A DNA stretch of 64,000 bases from Streptomyces akebiae (GCF_019599145.1 NZ_CP080647.1:1054001-1118000); one strand, 5' to 3'. Shown: positions 43,127-52,533, numbered from the stretch's first letter. The notes: generated from the letters alone by a model not told the origin. Made by a program: numbers and translations.

Positions 43127-46100
43127 TCAGGTCACGGGCGGCTCGATGTCCGCGTCGATGGGATGCCAGCGTGTGACGGCTCGGGTCATGGGGTGGTCAC
43201 CGCCTAGTTCCGCGCTGTCGACGGCACGGCGCTCCGCCTCGTCGTGGAGTCGTCCGGCGTCCGCCTGCGACCGCTCCGCCTCGGCCGAATCGTCGCGGCG
43301 GAGTTCGGCCGCGAGGTTCGACGCCCCGGCGATGGCGAGGTAGTGGTCGGGACCGAGTTCGCGGGTCAGTCCCTCGTACGCTTCGCGGCCCACCGCCAAC
43401 GCCCCCGCGTGGTCCCCGCTCTCGGACAGGTCTGTCGCGTGGTTCAGCATGCAGGTGAGGGTGTAGGGGTGGCTCGGCCCGAGGAGTCGGCGGAAGCGGT
43501 CGACCGTCCGGGTCGACAGTTCCAGAGCGGCCTCCGGCTCGCCGGTCAGCCGGAGCAGTACGGCGAGGTTGGCTCCGCAGGCGAGCGTGAAGACGTGGTC
43601 CGGGCCGAACCTGCGCTCGTAACTGCCCAGGGTCTCCTTGGCGAGTTCGCGCCCCCGTACGGACTCCCCTCGGTCGTACAGGTCCGAGCAGAGGTTCGTC
43701 GCGATGGCCAGGGTGTCGGGGTGCTCGGGGCCCAGCTGTTTCAGCGCGCGCTCGTAGATCTCGTCCGTCAGCTTGTACGCGTCCTCGTACCGGCCGAGTC
43801 GGCGGTAGAGGATCGCGGCTCCGAGAGAGGCGCGGAAGGTGATCAGATGGTCCGGGCCGAGCGCGCCCCGGCTGCGCTTGAGCGTGTCCTCGATGAGCTT
43901 CAGAGCCTCACGGAACGCACCGGCCGCGCGCAGGTCGCGTGCGTAGTTCGTGGCGGAGTTGAGGGTGGCACGCTGGTCGGGTCCGGAGATCTCCCGGCGC
44001 TGGGTGAGGATGTCCCGGTTGGTTTCGCGAGCCGCCTGCCGGTTGCCCGAGAGGAACTCGGAGACGGCGAGGTTGTTGGCCGCCGCGAGCGCGCGGGGGT
44101 GGTTCTCCCCGAAGACCCGGCGGGTGCGCCGCAGCGTCTCCCTGTCGCTCTCCATCGCGTCCGCGTACCGGCCGATGCTGCGCAGATCGGATCCGAGGCT
44201 CATGGCCGCGCCGAGCGTGTAGGGGTGTTCCTCGCCCAGGACCCGGCTGCCCCGCTCGTACACGTCGCGGGTCACCTCGTACGCCTCGGACAGCCGGCCC
44301 TGGTCGCGCAGCGCGTTGCCGAGTTCGGTGCGCAGACGCAGCACGAGGGCGTCGTCCTCGCCGAAGCGTGGCAGCCAGCTCTCCAGCACCCGCTCGGCCG
44401 TCTTGTTGGCCGTGTCCGCGTCGCCGCTGCGCCACAGGTAGCGGACGGTGTCACAGATCCACTGGCGCACCTCGAGGTTGTCGCTCTCCTCGGATTTGGT
44501 GGGCCACAGATGAGGGAGCAGCGCGGCATAGCTCTTCCAGTTCTCGGACTCGTCCGGGTCCTTCGGATTGGCCTGGCCCAGTACGGCCTGGGCCCGCCCC
44601 CTCATGGTGGCCTGTTGTTCGCCGGGGAGCTGGTCCCGGAGCACGTGTTGGATCAAGCGATGCATGGTCAGAGTGTCCGTCCGCTGGTCGGCCTGCGCGA
44701 GCCCATTTCGCACTATCTCCCCATAAAGTCGACTCATGAGCAGAGGGTCGGACAGGCTCCGGTCGTGGCGTTCGAGCAGTTCGAGTGCGGGTCGGCTGCT
44801 GAGTAGTTCCCGTGGAATGGGGTCAGGCCCGAAGAACGCGCACAGTTCGAGCAGGACGGCTGCGGCGGGTGTTCGAGTCTTCAACCGTTCGAGTGACCAG
44901 GTTGCCGCCGCCGACGTCGGATAGTCGGGGGCGGAGCGGCTCCCCAGGATCTCCGACATCTTGGTCCGCAGCATGTCCACGTAGGCGTCCACCGGCGTCG
45001 CCGACTCCAGCAGTGACGCGGCGGCCAGGCTCACCGCCAGCGGGAAGTCCCCGAGTTCCTCGGCCACCCGGGCGGCTTCCGCGGGCTCCAGCCCCTCGTT
45101 GTAGCGCCGCAGCAGAGCGACACTCTCCGAGCGGGTGAAGAGGTCCACCTCGACGCGCGCGGCTCGCTCCGCCCATGCCGGGTCCCGCGAGGTGATGAGG
45201 ACGTGCCGTCCCGGTCCGCTGACCGGGATCAGATTGTCCAGGTCGGCGGGTTTCTCGGCGTTGTCGTAGACGAGGAGCCAGCGGGAGAACGTCTCGGCGA
45301 GCCGCAGCCGCTCCAGCACGTCGTTGCACACCGCGGTCAGGTCCTTGCCGCCGACGGGGATGCCGAGGTGTACGGCCAGCGCGTTCAGGTCCTGTCGGAT
45401 CTGGGTGCGATCCGCCGCCTTGATCCACCAGATGAGGTCGTAGTCCGACTCGAACCGGTACGAGTACTCCAGTGCGACCTGTGTCTTTCCCACACCCCCG
45501 AGTCCGAACAGCGCCTGCGGGAGTACGGCCGTGGTGCCGGCGAGCAGACTGTCGCGCAGTCGTTCGATGGTGGTCCGGCGGCCGGTGAAGACGACATTGC
45601 GCTGGGGACGCCCCCCTATGAGCTGCGGCGGCGTCCCCGGGATCCGAGCCGCGGCGGCCAGAGCCGCGACGTCCGCGTGGGACCCCGACTCCGCCGGGCC
45701 GCCCCGGTCCACGGCGGTGAGCAGTCGTGTCACGGCCTCCTCGGCGGAGACTCCGGCGAGAGCGACCGCCGCGGGGGAGGCGAACTCCGGCGAGGGCGGC
45801 GAGTCGTCGATCCGCAGGGGGACGACCATGCCTATCTGCCCGGCCGGATCCTTGCGGCTGGTCTGGCGCCAGATCTCCCTCGCGGGCGGGAGCGCGACAT
45901 AACGCGGGGACAGCAGGACCAGCATGCGGCCCTCGCCGGCCAGCGTGCGTTCCAGCGCCGTCGGGTTCGTGGAGGTCGCCGGCAGGTCGTCCGACTCGAT
46001 CGGTGCCAGCGTCGCCTCGTAGCCGGCGGTCCGCAGCACCGTGACGATCCAGTCGGCCCACAGCCGGTCGGTCGCGGCGTAACTGACGTGGAGCGCCTTG

Positions 46101-47179
46101 CGAATCATCGGGGACGTGCGCTCGTACTCGGCGCGCAGCGTGAGCCGGTAGGCCTCCGGCATGTTGCTCAGACGGGAGACGCGGTGGTCGGTGAGCCGGG
46201 CGGTGAGCCGCTCGAAGGCGACGAGCAGCGTGCCGTCCTGCCGGCGCTCCCCCACAGTCGCGGGAATCTCCTCGTACGCGTAGCTGGCCTTGTACGGGAT
46301 CTCCACACTGCTCCAGTACTGGTCCTGCTCCTCGGGCGGCACCCAGTCGAGGAAGGGCGCGAAGAGGCTGCGCGCCTGGTACCGGCCCGCCTCCAGACGC
46401 GCGGCGCCCGCGTCCTCGACGCGCATGGGGACGGGCACGATGCGGATGTCGCGGTGGTCGTGGAAGTTGCCGGTGTTGCGTCGCTCCTCCACGTTGCGGC
46501 GGATCGCGTTCGCCACGCGGGCCGCGCCGTTGATCCCCTGTCGGCTGAGGGTGAAGCAGTCGACGACGATGTCCGGCATGACGACCGTGCAGATGCTCGC
46601 GGTGTCGCTGAGGCCGGTCCTGCTGTCGATCAGGACGTAGTCGTATCGGGCGGCCATGTCGTCCCGCAGGGCCCTGAGGAAGTCGGCACCGCCGGTGAGG
46701 AAGAAGGTGCTCCAGTCGAAGCTGCTGACGGCGGCCGCGTAGCCGGAGGCGTCCTGCACGCCGGCGGGCAGGAGGTCCAGTTTCCCGCCCGGTGGCAACC
46801 GTAGTTCCGTGCCGACGACATAGCGGTCGACCCGGGCCTGCTCGCGGATGTCGGGGGGCTCGGGCAGTCCGCCGCCGTTCGGCTGGGGCCGGGCCGTGCG
46901 CCCGTTCTCCACTCCGGAGCTCACCTGCGCCTCGCGCAGGGCGAACGCGCTGACCATCTCTATGATGCCGGCACTCTCGGTGAGTTCGGGGTCGGCGAGC
47001 AGGGGCTGGAGGTAGGTGTGGAGTCCGGGCGCTTCGAGGTCCCAGTCCACGACGAGGACCCGCAGACCGTTGCTGGCCAGGATCCAGGCGGTGTTGACCA
47101 GCGCCATGGTGCGCCCCGTGCCGCCCTTGAAGGAGTAGAAGGTGATGATGGTGCCGCGGCCGCGGTCGTCATGGGTCAT
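43127..47179 (-). CDS. fxsT: FxsT: ParA-like ATPase + TIR + NB-ARC + TPR signalling protein
   Basis: 1350 residues from ATG 47179, overlapping the fxsC stop by ATGA. Domains: residues 10-330, a ParA/MinD-like ATPase with deviant Walker A KGGTGRTM (18-25) and VVDWDLEAPG; about 362-490, a TIR domain (KALHVSYAATDRLWADWIVT); about 525-800, NB-ARC with GRRTTIERL, Walker A GLGGVGKT (559-566) and LVYDNAEKP; about 950-1330, kinesin-light-chain-like TPR repeats (GPDHVFTLACGANLAVLLR, GPEHPDTLAIATNLCSDLYD). This is the FxSxx-COOH system protein FxsT. The layout is that of a STAND sensor: TPRs sense, NB-ARC switches, TIR or the ATPase acts. What it senses is unknown. Confidence 0.9.
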   Translation of the reverse strand: MTHDDRGRGTIITFYSFKGGTGRTMALVNTAWILASNGLRVLVVDWDLEAPGLHTYLQPLLADPELTESAGIIEMVSAFALREAQVSSGVENGRTARPQPNGGGLPEPPDIREQARVDRYVVGTELRLPPGGKLDLLPAGVQDASGYAAAVSSFDWSTFFLTGGADFLRALRDDMAARYDYVLIDSRTGLSDTASICTVVMPDIVVDCFTLSRQGINGAARVANAIRRNVEERRNTGNFHDHRDIRIVPVPMRVEDAGAARLEAGRYQARSLFAPFLDWVPPEEQDQYWSSVEIPYKASYAYEEIPATVGERRQDGTLLVAFERLTARLTDHRVSRLSNMPEAYRLTLRAEYERTSPMIRKALHVSYAATDRLWADWIVTVLRTAGYEATLAPIESDDLPATSTNPTALERTLAGEGRMLVLLSPRYVALPPAREIWRQTSRKDPAGQIGMVVPLRIDDSPPSPEFASPAAVALAGVSAEEAVTRLLTAVDRGGPAESGSHADVAALAAAARIPGTPPQLIGGRPQRNVVFTGRRTTIERLRDSLLAGTTAVLPQALFGLGGVGKTQVALEYSYRFESDYDLIWWIKAADRTQIRQDLNALAVHLGIPVGGKDLTAVCNDVLERLRLAETFSRWLLVYDNAEKPADLDNLIPVSGPGRHVLITSRDPAWAERAARVEVDLFTRSESVALLRRYNEGLEPAEAARVAEELGDFPLAVSLAAASLLESATPVDAYVDMLRTKMSEILGSRSAPDYPTSAAATWSLERLKTRTPAAAVLLELCAFFGPDPIPRELLSSRPALELLERHDRSLSDPLLMSRLYGEIVRNGLAQADQRTDTLTMHRLIQHVLRDQLPGEQQATMRGRAQAVLGQANPKDPDESENWKSYAALLPHLWPTKSEESDNLEVRQWICDTVRYLWRSGDADTANKTAERVLESWLPRFGEDDALVLRLRTELGNALRDQGRLSEAYEVTRDVYERGSRVLGEEHPYTLGAAMSLGSDLRSIGRYADAMESDRETLRRTRRVFGENHPRALAAANNLAVSEFLSGNRQAARETNRDILTQRREISGPDQRATLNSATNYARDLRAAGAFREALKLIEDTLKRSRGALGPDHLITFRASLGAAILYRRLGRYEDAYKLTDEIYERALKQLGPEHPDTLAIATNLCSDLYDRGESVRGRELAKETLGSYERRFGPDHVFTLACGANLAVLLRLTGEPEAALELSTRTVDRFRRLLGPSHPYTLTCMLNHATDLSESGDHAGALAVGREAYEGLTRELGPDHYLAIAGASNLAAELRRDDSAEAERSQADAGRLHDEAERRAVDSAELGGDHPMTRAVTRWHPIDADIEPPVT

Positions 47180-48513
47180 CTGTCCTGCTCCTGCTCTTCA
47201 ATGGGAATCGGTTCGAAGAAGGGGCGGGCAGGTGTCGGCGGTGGTCCGGGCCTCGGCCGGTCGGACTGCGGTGGGGCCGGGCTCAGGACCGGAAGCGGAG
47301 GGGGCAGGCTCTGCGACATCTCCAGGAGACTGGTTCTGAGCGTGCCGAGGAAGGAGACGAGGTGGTTCTGCACCTTGACCACGACGGCATGCAACGCCCC
47401 GTCGAACTGGTCGGAGCTGACGCCGGACTGGAGCAGCGGCAGGGGGTCCCCCACTCCTTTCGCCCAGTTGAACGGAAGAGCGCCCCGGACCGCCTCCCAG
47501 TACGCCTTGCTACGGGGTCCGTCACCTGCTTCTTCCGGAGCGCACGGGACGATCGCCGCGCTGCCGGGATGGTTGCTCCGGTCGTAGGCGCGAAGAGCCC
47601 TGCCGAAGGGTTCGTCCCCGGCGGCCAGCGCCTCCACCAGGAGGACCGCGACCTGGCCGCGCCCGCGCGCCTCGTCCAGGCTGGCACTCATCGCGTCCGA
47701 GACGATCTCGGTCCGTACCGCGAAGCCACGCTCCTCCAGAAGCCGGCTCGCTCGCGCGGCCAGCGGATCCGAGCCGTCGGCGTGGTAGGGGTTCCAGTCC
47801 GTCGGACTGTCCCCGTGGCACCCCGGGTCCGTCGCCCCGTTGTGTGCTTCCGCCGAGGTCCGGGCGGCCAAGAACAGCAGGGCGTGACTGCCGGGTTCCG
47901 CGCGTTCGGCGGCGGACGGGAACGGGCCGGCGGCTTCCGGCGCGGTGAGGTCCAGGCCACTGACCGGCAGTATGCGGAAGTGCTCCGCGGCGACGAGGAC
48001 CTGGTGCGCGACGAGGTGGACGATGCGGCGGTACTCCTCGCCCCCCGGGTCCGCGGCCAGGATGCGGCGCAGGCCCCAGCGCGCGTAGTTCTCGCCGAAG
48101 TCGAAATTGTCGTACTGGATATGGGCCGCGCCCGCCGGAATGTTCTGTACCGGTTCCCACAGAACGGGAATGAGAGCCTTCGCGTCCACACCTGTGACGC
48201 TTCTGTGCCTGCGCTGTCTGTCCTCGAACGCCTTCCATTCGCGACCACAGAAGTCGCTTCTGAAGTACTCGGGTGTATACAACGCCAGCATGGTGCGGCA
48301 GCGACCGAGTGCCTCCCCCAGCGCGGCGTTCCAGTCCTGCCCCACCTGAATGGACTGGACGTCGAAGAAGGGACGGTCGAAGGGCACGGTATTGCCCTTG
48401 TGTAATCGCCGCAGTTCTTGGCGTAATTCCGCGCACAGATCGTCGTAGAACCGCTTGACGAGGACCCGGGGTCCGCGCCTGCGCGCATAGCTCAGGAAGA
48501 AATACGGTTCCAA
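47176..48513 (-). CDS. fxsC: FxsC: TIR-like protein of the FxSxx system
   Basis: 445 residues from TTG 48513, the only start candidate near the conserved beginning EPYFFLSYARRRG; GGGGG lies 6-10 bases upstream. The N-terminal 200 residues are TIR-like: FFLSYARR, GQDWNAALGEALGRCRTMLA, LYTPEYFRSDFCGREWKAFE with the Cys-x-x-Glu of TIR, and ALIPVLW. A second part (SDPLAARASRLLEERGFAVR, ALPFNWAKGVG) is conserved in FxsC, and the C-terminus is proline-rich. The stop overlaps the fxsT start, so the two are coupled. Whether the TIR is an NAD hydrolase or a scaffold cannot be told. Confidence 0.85.
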   Translation of the reverse strand: MEPYFFLSYARRRGPRVLVKRFYDDLCAELRQELRRLHKGNTVPFDRPFFDVQSIQVGQDWNAALGEALGRCRTMLALYTPEYFRSDFCGREWKAFEDRQRRHRSVTGVDAKALIPVLWEPVQNIPAGAAHIQYDNFDFGENYARWGLRRILAADPGGEEYRRIVHLVAHQVLVAAEHFRILPVSGLDLTAPEAAGPFPSAAERAEPGSHALLFLAARTSAEAHNGATDPGCHGDSPTDWNPYHADGSDPLAARASRLLEERGFAVRTEIVSDAMSASLDEARGRGQVAVLLVEALAAGDEPFGRALRAYDRSNHPGSAAIVPCAPEEAGDGPRSKAYWEAVRGALPFNWAKGVGDPLPLLQSGVSSDQFDGALHAVVVKVQNHLVSFLGTLRTSLLEMSQSLPPPLPVLSPAPPQSDRPRPGPPPTPARPFFEPIPIEEQEQDR

Positions 48514-48840
48514 CGAGCCCCCGACGTGCCGCGTCAGCGGGGTCCTTGTCGTGGGGTGGATGGATTCTCGCGCCTCGGAAGGTGGCCGACCCCGGCGGAA
48601 GTGCACGCGGTTCGGTCGCCTCCCACACCTCCTCACCCCCCAACCCTTACCCCTCAGCCATAGCCATTGGTTGGGTCGTGCCGAGACAGCAGACGATACC
48701 GCTGTCCGGCGCGACGGGCCCCGTTCCGGTAGGACCCGAATGCATGCTTCCCCGTTCTCCGCGTCCGACTCCCGTTCTCGGTATGTCCGTACGCGAAATC
48801 CGCGCACGCGGTGCGCGTGCGCCCTGAGTTGCGCTCCGGC
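48514..48840. other. Upstream region of fxsC, contains a hairpin at 48802-48822
   Basis: About 330 bases between the fxsB2 stop and fxsC start, on the same strand. GCGCACGCG-GTG-CGCGTGCGC (48802-48822) is a perfect 9-bp stem 19 bases after the fxsB2 stop and probably terminates it. The rest should contain the fxsC promoter; a clear -10/-35 pair is not visible. Confidence 0.5.
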
Positions 48841-50091
48841 TCAGAAGAGGGCTGACGGGTGATCCGGTCCGATGCGCGGTGCGCCCCCGCCGAGTCGTGC
48901 CACAGCGGTGTGGACCCGGGAGCGGACGTGACCGATGAAGGCGGCCAGGTCGTGACAGTAGACGGACGGGGTCTCGAAACCGGTGGTGGGGTGGTGGCGG
49001 TGGGTGTAGAGACCCCCACCGCAGACATCGGCCAGGGCGCAGTCCCGGCAGACCGGGCCCAGGCCGCGAAGCCCTGCCTGTCTGCGCCTGATGGTCTCCG
49101 TCGCCAACACCTCCGAGAAGGAGTGCCGGAAGACATCGAGGCCCGTCTCGGGAACTCCCTCACCGACGATCTTGAGGGAGTCGGAGTGTTCCAGCTCCCC
49201 GTCGGCCTCCACCACCACGAGGTCCACCGGCTCCAGTCCGAACACCTCGGTGTTCACGGCGCCGCCGAGCACTCCGGAGATGACCTCCTCGAACATCCGC
49301 ACCCCCGTCTCCTTGCGCGGCGCGTCGAACCAACGGTCGAACGCGGCGATGAGCCAGTGCGCGTAGGGGGTCGGCTCCCCGTCCGGCACGTCGCCAGGAG
49401 GCCGCGTCGGCGGAACCGACCGGTGTTCGAGCCCGGGCGGGGGATGCTTCCAGTCCCCGTGCCGAAGGGTGAAGTCCACCCGGGGCGGGGCGAATTCGAG
49501 GAGGGCCTCGTAGCTTTCGACGGGGTCGCTCTCCAGATCGACGGTACAGAGCAAACCCACGAACAGGTTCCGGTGGCGCGGTTCGTTGAGGCGGCGCAGC
49601 GCCGCCGCCACGCGCTCGTGGCTGGCACGGCCGTTCGCGAACCGCCGGTGTCTGTCGTGGGACGCGCGGGTGCCGTCCAGGCTGACCGCCACACCGACCC
49701 GGTGGTGGCTCAGCAGCGCGAGGAAAGCGTGGTCGAGGAGGACGCCGTTCGACTGCATCGAACAGCGCACCTCCACGACGGGTGCGAGGCGCTCGGCGAC
49801 GACGGCGAGCAGTTGAGCCAGGTGCCGCTTGCCGACCAGGAGGGGCTCTCCCCCGTGGAGGATCAGGCGCACCGTGGAAAGCCCGTGTTCACGGGCGTGT
49901 TCGGCGATCCGGTCCACTGTCTGCCGCACGGTGCCGAGGGACATCACTCCCGGCCGTCTGCGCCAGCTCTGGTCCGCGGCGAAGTACATATAGCAGTAGT
50001 CGCACGATAAGTTGCATAAACTGTGTATTTTCAGCAGGAACTGCCGGAAGGGAACTACAGGTAAGCCTCCCGGTTCCGCATCCGCCGTCAT
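48841..50091 (-). CDS. fxsB: FxsB-type radical SAM/SPASM peptide maturase, copy 2
   Basis: 416 residues from ATG 50091, overlapping the precursor stop by one base (TGATG). Radical SAM motif CNLSCDYC (C26, C30, C33), then LILHGGEPLLVG, VRCSMQSNGVLL and VGVAVSLDGTRASHDRHRRF; C-terminal SPASM-type cysteines LGPVCRDCALADVCGGGLYT and TPSVYC. Same length as copy 1 and clearly paralogous, but diverged across the whole protein, so not a recent duplication. Pairs with the canonical FESAL precursor. As a radical SAM enzyme it needs a [4Fe-4S] cluster and SAM. Confidence 0.9.
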   Translation of the reverse strand: MTADAEPGGLPVVPFRQFLLKIHSLCNLSCDYCYMYFAADQSWRRRPGVMSLGTVRQTVDRIAEHAREHGLSTVRLILHGGEPLLVGKRHLAQLLAVVAERLAPVVEVRCSMQSNGVLLDHAFLALLSHHRVGVAVSLDGTRASHDRHRRFANGRASHERVAAALRRLNEPRHRNLFVGLLCTVDLESDPVESYEALLEFAPPRVDFTLRHGDWKHPPPGLEHRSVPPTRPPGDVPDGEPTPYAHWLIAAFDRWFDAPRKETGVRMFEEVISGVLGGAVNTEVFGLEPVDLVVVEADGELEHSDSLKIVGEGVPETGLDVFRHSFSEVLATETIRRRQAGLRGLGPVCRDCALADVCGGGLYTHRHHPTTGFETPSVYCHDLAAFIGHVRSRVHTAVARLGGGAPRIGPDHPSALF

Positions 50092-50273
50092 CACAGCGCA
50101 CTTTCGAAGACGACGTCGGTCGTCCTCGACGAGTCGTCCCGCTCTTGGAGGTGACGCCGTACGGCCTGGCCGAACGCCGTGTCCTTGCCGGCCTCCGCCT
50201 CCAGCAGAGCCGGCGACACTTCGCGGATGTCGACCAGCTCTGTGCTGTTGTGGCTGTTCCGAGGCGCGTCCAT
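50091..50273 (-). CDS. fxsA: FxsA-type RiPP precursor, copy 2 (FESAL C-terminus)
   Basis: 60 residues from ATG 50273, chosen because GGGAGG lies 9-14 bases upstream; the same frame extends to an ATG at 50342 (83 residues) without a good ribosome-binding site. Leader: TELVDIREVSPALLEAEAG, DTAFGQAVRRHLQERDD; the last residues are TTDVVFESAL, giving exactly F-x-S-x-x at the carboxyl end as in FxSxx-COOH precursors. The stop overlaps the maturase start. Product is probably a small cyclophane-type crosslinked peptide; biological activity unknown. Confidence 0.85.
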   Translation of the reverse strand: MDAPRNSHNSTELVDIREVSPALLEAEAGKDTAFGQAVRRHLQERDDSSRTTDVVFESAL

Positions 50274-50475
50274 GCCTTGCTGCCTCCCTGAGAGCCCATG
50301 GGCGCGGAGAAGCCGCCCCGCTCGGATGTATTCCCTGTCCATGCTCTGTCAGTGCTCTTCGCACGTCCACAAGGCAGTTGGAGCCAGTTGGCCCTTGCAT
50401 ACATCCGCCGCGAACCACAATGAATGGCCGGTCGGTTTCGCACGGGGACAGGGGAAATCGCGCCGGTTTCCGGTC
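50274..50475. other. Upstream region of fxsA2
   Basis: About 200 bases between the precursor and the YceI gene stop. It should hold the fxsA2-fxsB2 promoter; no convincing hexamer pair was found. Confidence 0.3.
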
Positions 50476-51387
50476 CTACTCCGGCGGCGTGGGCGTGTCG
50501 TGGGTGCGGTACATCGCCTGGACGTCCAGTTCGAGTTGGATCGTGGGGCCGACGACCGCGATTCCTCGGGCGAGCATGGAGCGCCAGTTCAGGGTGTAGT
50601 CCTCGCGGTGGAGTTCGGCCTTGGCGAGGGCGGCGCAGCGCAGTTCCTCGCCGTAGCCGCCGTTGACGGTGCCGAGGTAGGTGGTGTCGAGGGAGACGGA
50701 GCGGCTGACGCCGTGCATGGTGAGGCTGCCCTGGAGGGTCCACTTGCTGCCGCCGCGGTAGGCGAAGCGGGTGCTGGTGAAGTCGATGTACGGGAAGCGT
50801 TCGACGTCGAGGAAGTCGGCGGAACGCAGATGCGCGTCGCGGGTGTTGTTGCCGGTGGTGATGCTGGACGCGTCGATGCGTACGTGGACGCGCGACCGCG
50901 TCATGTCCTGTGCGACCGCGAGGCCGCCCTCGAAGCGCTCGAAACGGCCGTGCACATGGGCCATGCCGACGTGCTTGGCGATGAAGCGGATCGCCGTGTG
51001 CGGCGGGTCGAAGAGCCAGACCCCGGGGGGCGGGAGTTCGAGGGCGCGGGCCGACTGGAGCCACACCCGTTCCCGGGAGACACCGGTGTCCGCGGTGATC
51101 TCGACCGTCTCACGGTGCGGTTCCAGCCCCTCGGCCATGATCAGCACGCTGTAGGTGCCCGGTGGCAGAGCGGCCGTGAAGAAGCCGTACGGGTCGGTGG
51201 CTCCGCGTGCCGCGACACGGTGGCTGCGCAGCTCCGTCACCGTCACGTCGGCCGCGCCCATGGGCTGGTTCACGGGGTCCAGCACCTCCCGGAGGACGAC
51301 ACCCGCGCCGTCCGGCACCGGGAACGTGGCGCCCGCGGCGCCTCCGGAGGCATTCCTGAGTCGCCGCCGGAGCAGTCCGAGGGGCAT
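50476..51387 (-). CDS. YceI-family protein with N-terminal Ig-like domain
   Basis: 303 residues from ATG 51387, with GAAAGG 7-12 bases upstream; a GTG at 51396 is possible. Residues about 30-115 form a carboxypeptidase-regulatory/CnaB-like domain (VTVTELRSHRVAARGATDPY, GFFTAALPPGTYSVLIMAEG). The rest is a YceI lipocalin-like domain (PPHTAIRFIAKHVGMAHVHG, RFERFEG, SADFLDVERFPYIDFTSTRF, LTMHGVSRSVSLDTTYLG) that binds isoprenoid-type ligands in homologues. No signal peptide. It follows the hydroxyquinol operon on the same strand, 69 bases after it, and might be co-transcribed. Confidence 0.82.
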   Translation of the reverse strand: MPLGLLRRRLRNASGGAAGATFPVPDGAGVVLREVLDPVNQPMGAADVTVTELRSHRVAARGATDPYGFFTAALPPGTYSVLIMAEGLEPHRETVEITADTGVSRERVWLQSARALELPPPGVWLFDPPHTAIRFIAKHVGMAHVHGRFERFEGGLAVAQDMTRSRVHVRIDASSITTGNNTRDAHLRSADFLDVERFPYIDFTSTRFAYRGGSKWTLQGSLTMHGVSRSVSLDTTYLGTVNGGYGEELRCAALAKAELHREDYTLNWRSMLARGIAVVGPTIQLELDVQAMYRTHDTPTPPE

Positions 51388-51456
51388 GGTGTTCACCTTT
51401 CGGTTCTCATCGTCGGTTGTGCTGCGTCGGCCGGGGGCCGGCCGGTCGGGAGGCGG

Positions 51457-52533
51457 TCAGGACCACGCCGGAGGCCGATCGCCGCCGTAGGCCGCTCTCA
51501 GGATCTCCAGGGCGTCCGCCGTGGTGACCGGGCGCGGGTTGGCGTACGCCTGTGCCGTCACCAGGGCGGCGGCCGTCGCCAAGTCGGCTTCGGCGAGGCC
51601 GAGTTCCGCCAGGGATCGGGGGGCTCCGAGGCTGCCCGACAGGTCCCGGAGGGCCTGGACGGCGTCGTCGGTGGTGAGCGCTCGGGCGAGGGCCGTCATG
51701 GCTTCGGGGGCGGCCGGGGCGTTGTAGGCGAGGGCGTACGGGAGGACGACCGTGTGGGTCTCGGCGTGCGGGAGGCCGAAGGTGCCACCGAGGACGTGGC
51801 ACAGCTTGTGGTGCAGTCCCATCGTGGTCGCGCCGAGCGCGGTGCCGCAGAGCCAGGCGCCGTAGAGGGCACGGCCGCGCGCCTCCAGGTCCCCGGGGTC
51901 GGCCGCCACACCGGGGAGCGCGCCGGCCATGGCCCGGACGCCCTCCTCCGCCGTCAGCGACACCAGCGGCGAGGCGTCCGGCGCGTACAGGGCCTCGGCG
52001 GCGTGCGCGACGGCGTTGATGCCGCTGGTCACGGAGAGGGGCACCGGGAGGGTGAGGGTGAGTTCGGGGTCGTAGACGACGCTGCGCGGCAGGACCGCCG
52101 GAGCGCGGCCGGTGCGCTTGGCGCCGTGCTCGGTCAGGCCCCAGACCGGGGTCATCTCGGAGCCGGAGTAGGTGGACGGCACGGCGATCAGCGGCAGTTC
52201 GGTGCGCAGTGCGATCGCCTTGCCCAGTCCGATGGCCGAGCCGCCACCGACCGCCACGCAGCCGTCCGCGCCCGCGTCCCGGGCCGCGCCGACCGCCTCG
52301 TCGGCGACTTCCACCGGCACGTGCTGGCGAGCCCGCGCGAACACTCCGGCGCACGCGTCGCCGAGCGCCCGTGCGACAGCCCGTGCGGTCTCGGCGCCCC
52401 TCGGTCCGCAGACCACCAACAGGCTGCGCAGTCCGAGCCGTTCGGCCTCTCCCGGCACCGCCGTCACCGACGCGCCGGGGCGCATCACGACCCGCGCGGG
52501 CGGCGCCTCGTACACGAACTCCATCGCCGTCAC
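51457..52533 (-). CDS. Maleylacetate reductase
   Basis: 358 residues from GTG 52533, overlapping the dioxygenase stop by GTGA with GGAG upstream; ATG 52524 is an alternative. Member of the iron-alcohol-dehydrogenase-fold maleylacetate reductases: VCGPRGAE, GCVAVGGGSAIGLGKAIAL (NADH-binding), LIAVPSTYSGSEMTPVWGLT, and the late motif LHHKLCHVLGGTFGLPHAET, THTVVLPYALAYN. It reduces maleylacetate to 3-oxoadipate, the step after hydroxyquinol ring opening, feeding the TCA cycle. Third gene of the catabolic operon. Confidence 0.9.
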   Translation of the reverse strand: MTAMEFVYEAPPARVVMRPGASVTAVPGEAERLGLRSLLVVCGPRGAETARAVARALGDACAGVFARARQHVPVEVADEAVGAARDAGADGCVAVGGGSAIGLGKAIALRTELPLIAVPSTYSGSEMTPVWGLTEHGAKRTGRAPAVLPRSVVYDPELTLTLPVPLSVTSGINAVAHAAEALYAPDASPLVSLTAEEGVRAMAGALPGVAADPGDLEARGRALYGAWLCGTALGATTMGLHHKLCHVLGGTFGLPHAETHTVVLPYALAYNAPAAPEAMTALARALTTDDAVQALRDLSGSLGAPRSLAELGLAEADLATAAALVTAQAYANPRPVTTADALEILRAAYGGDRPPAWS

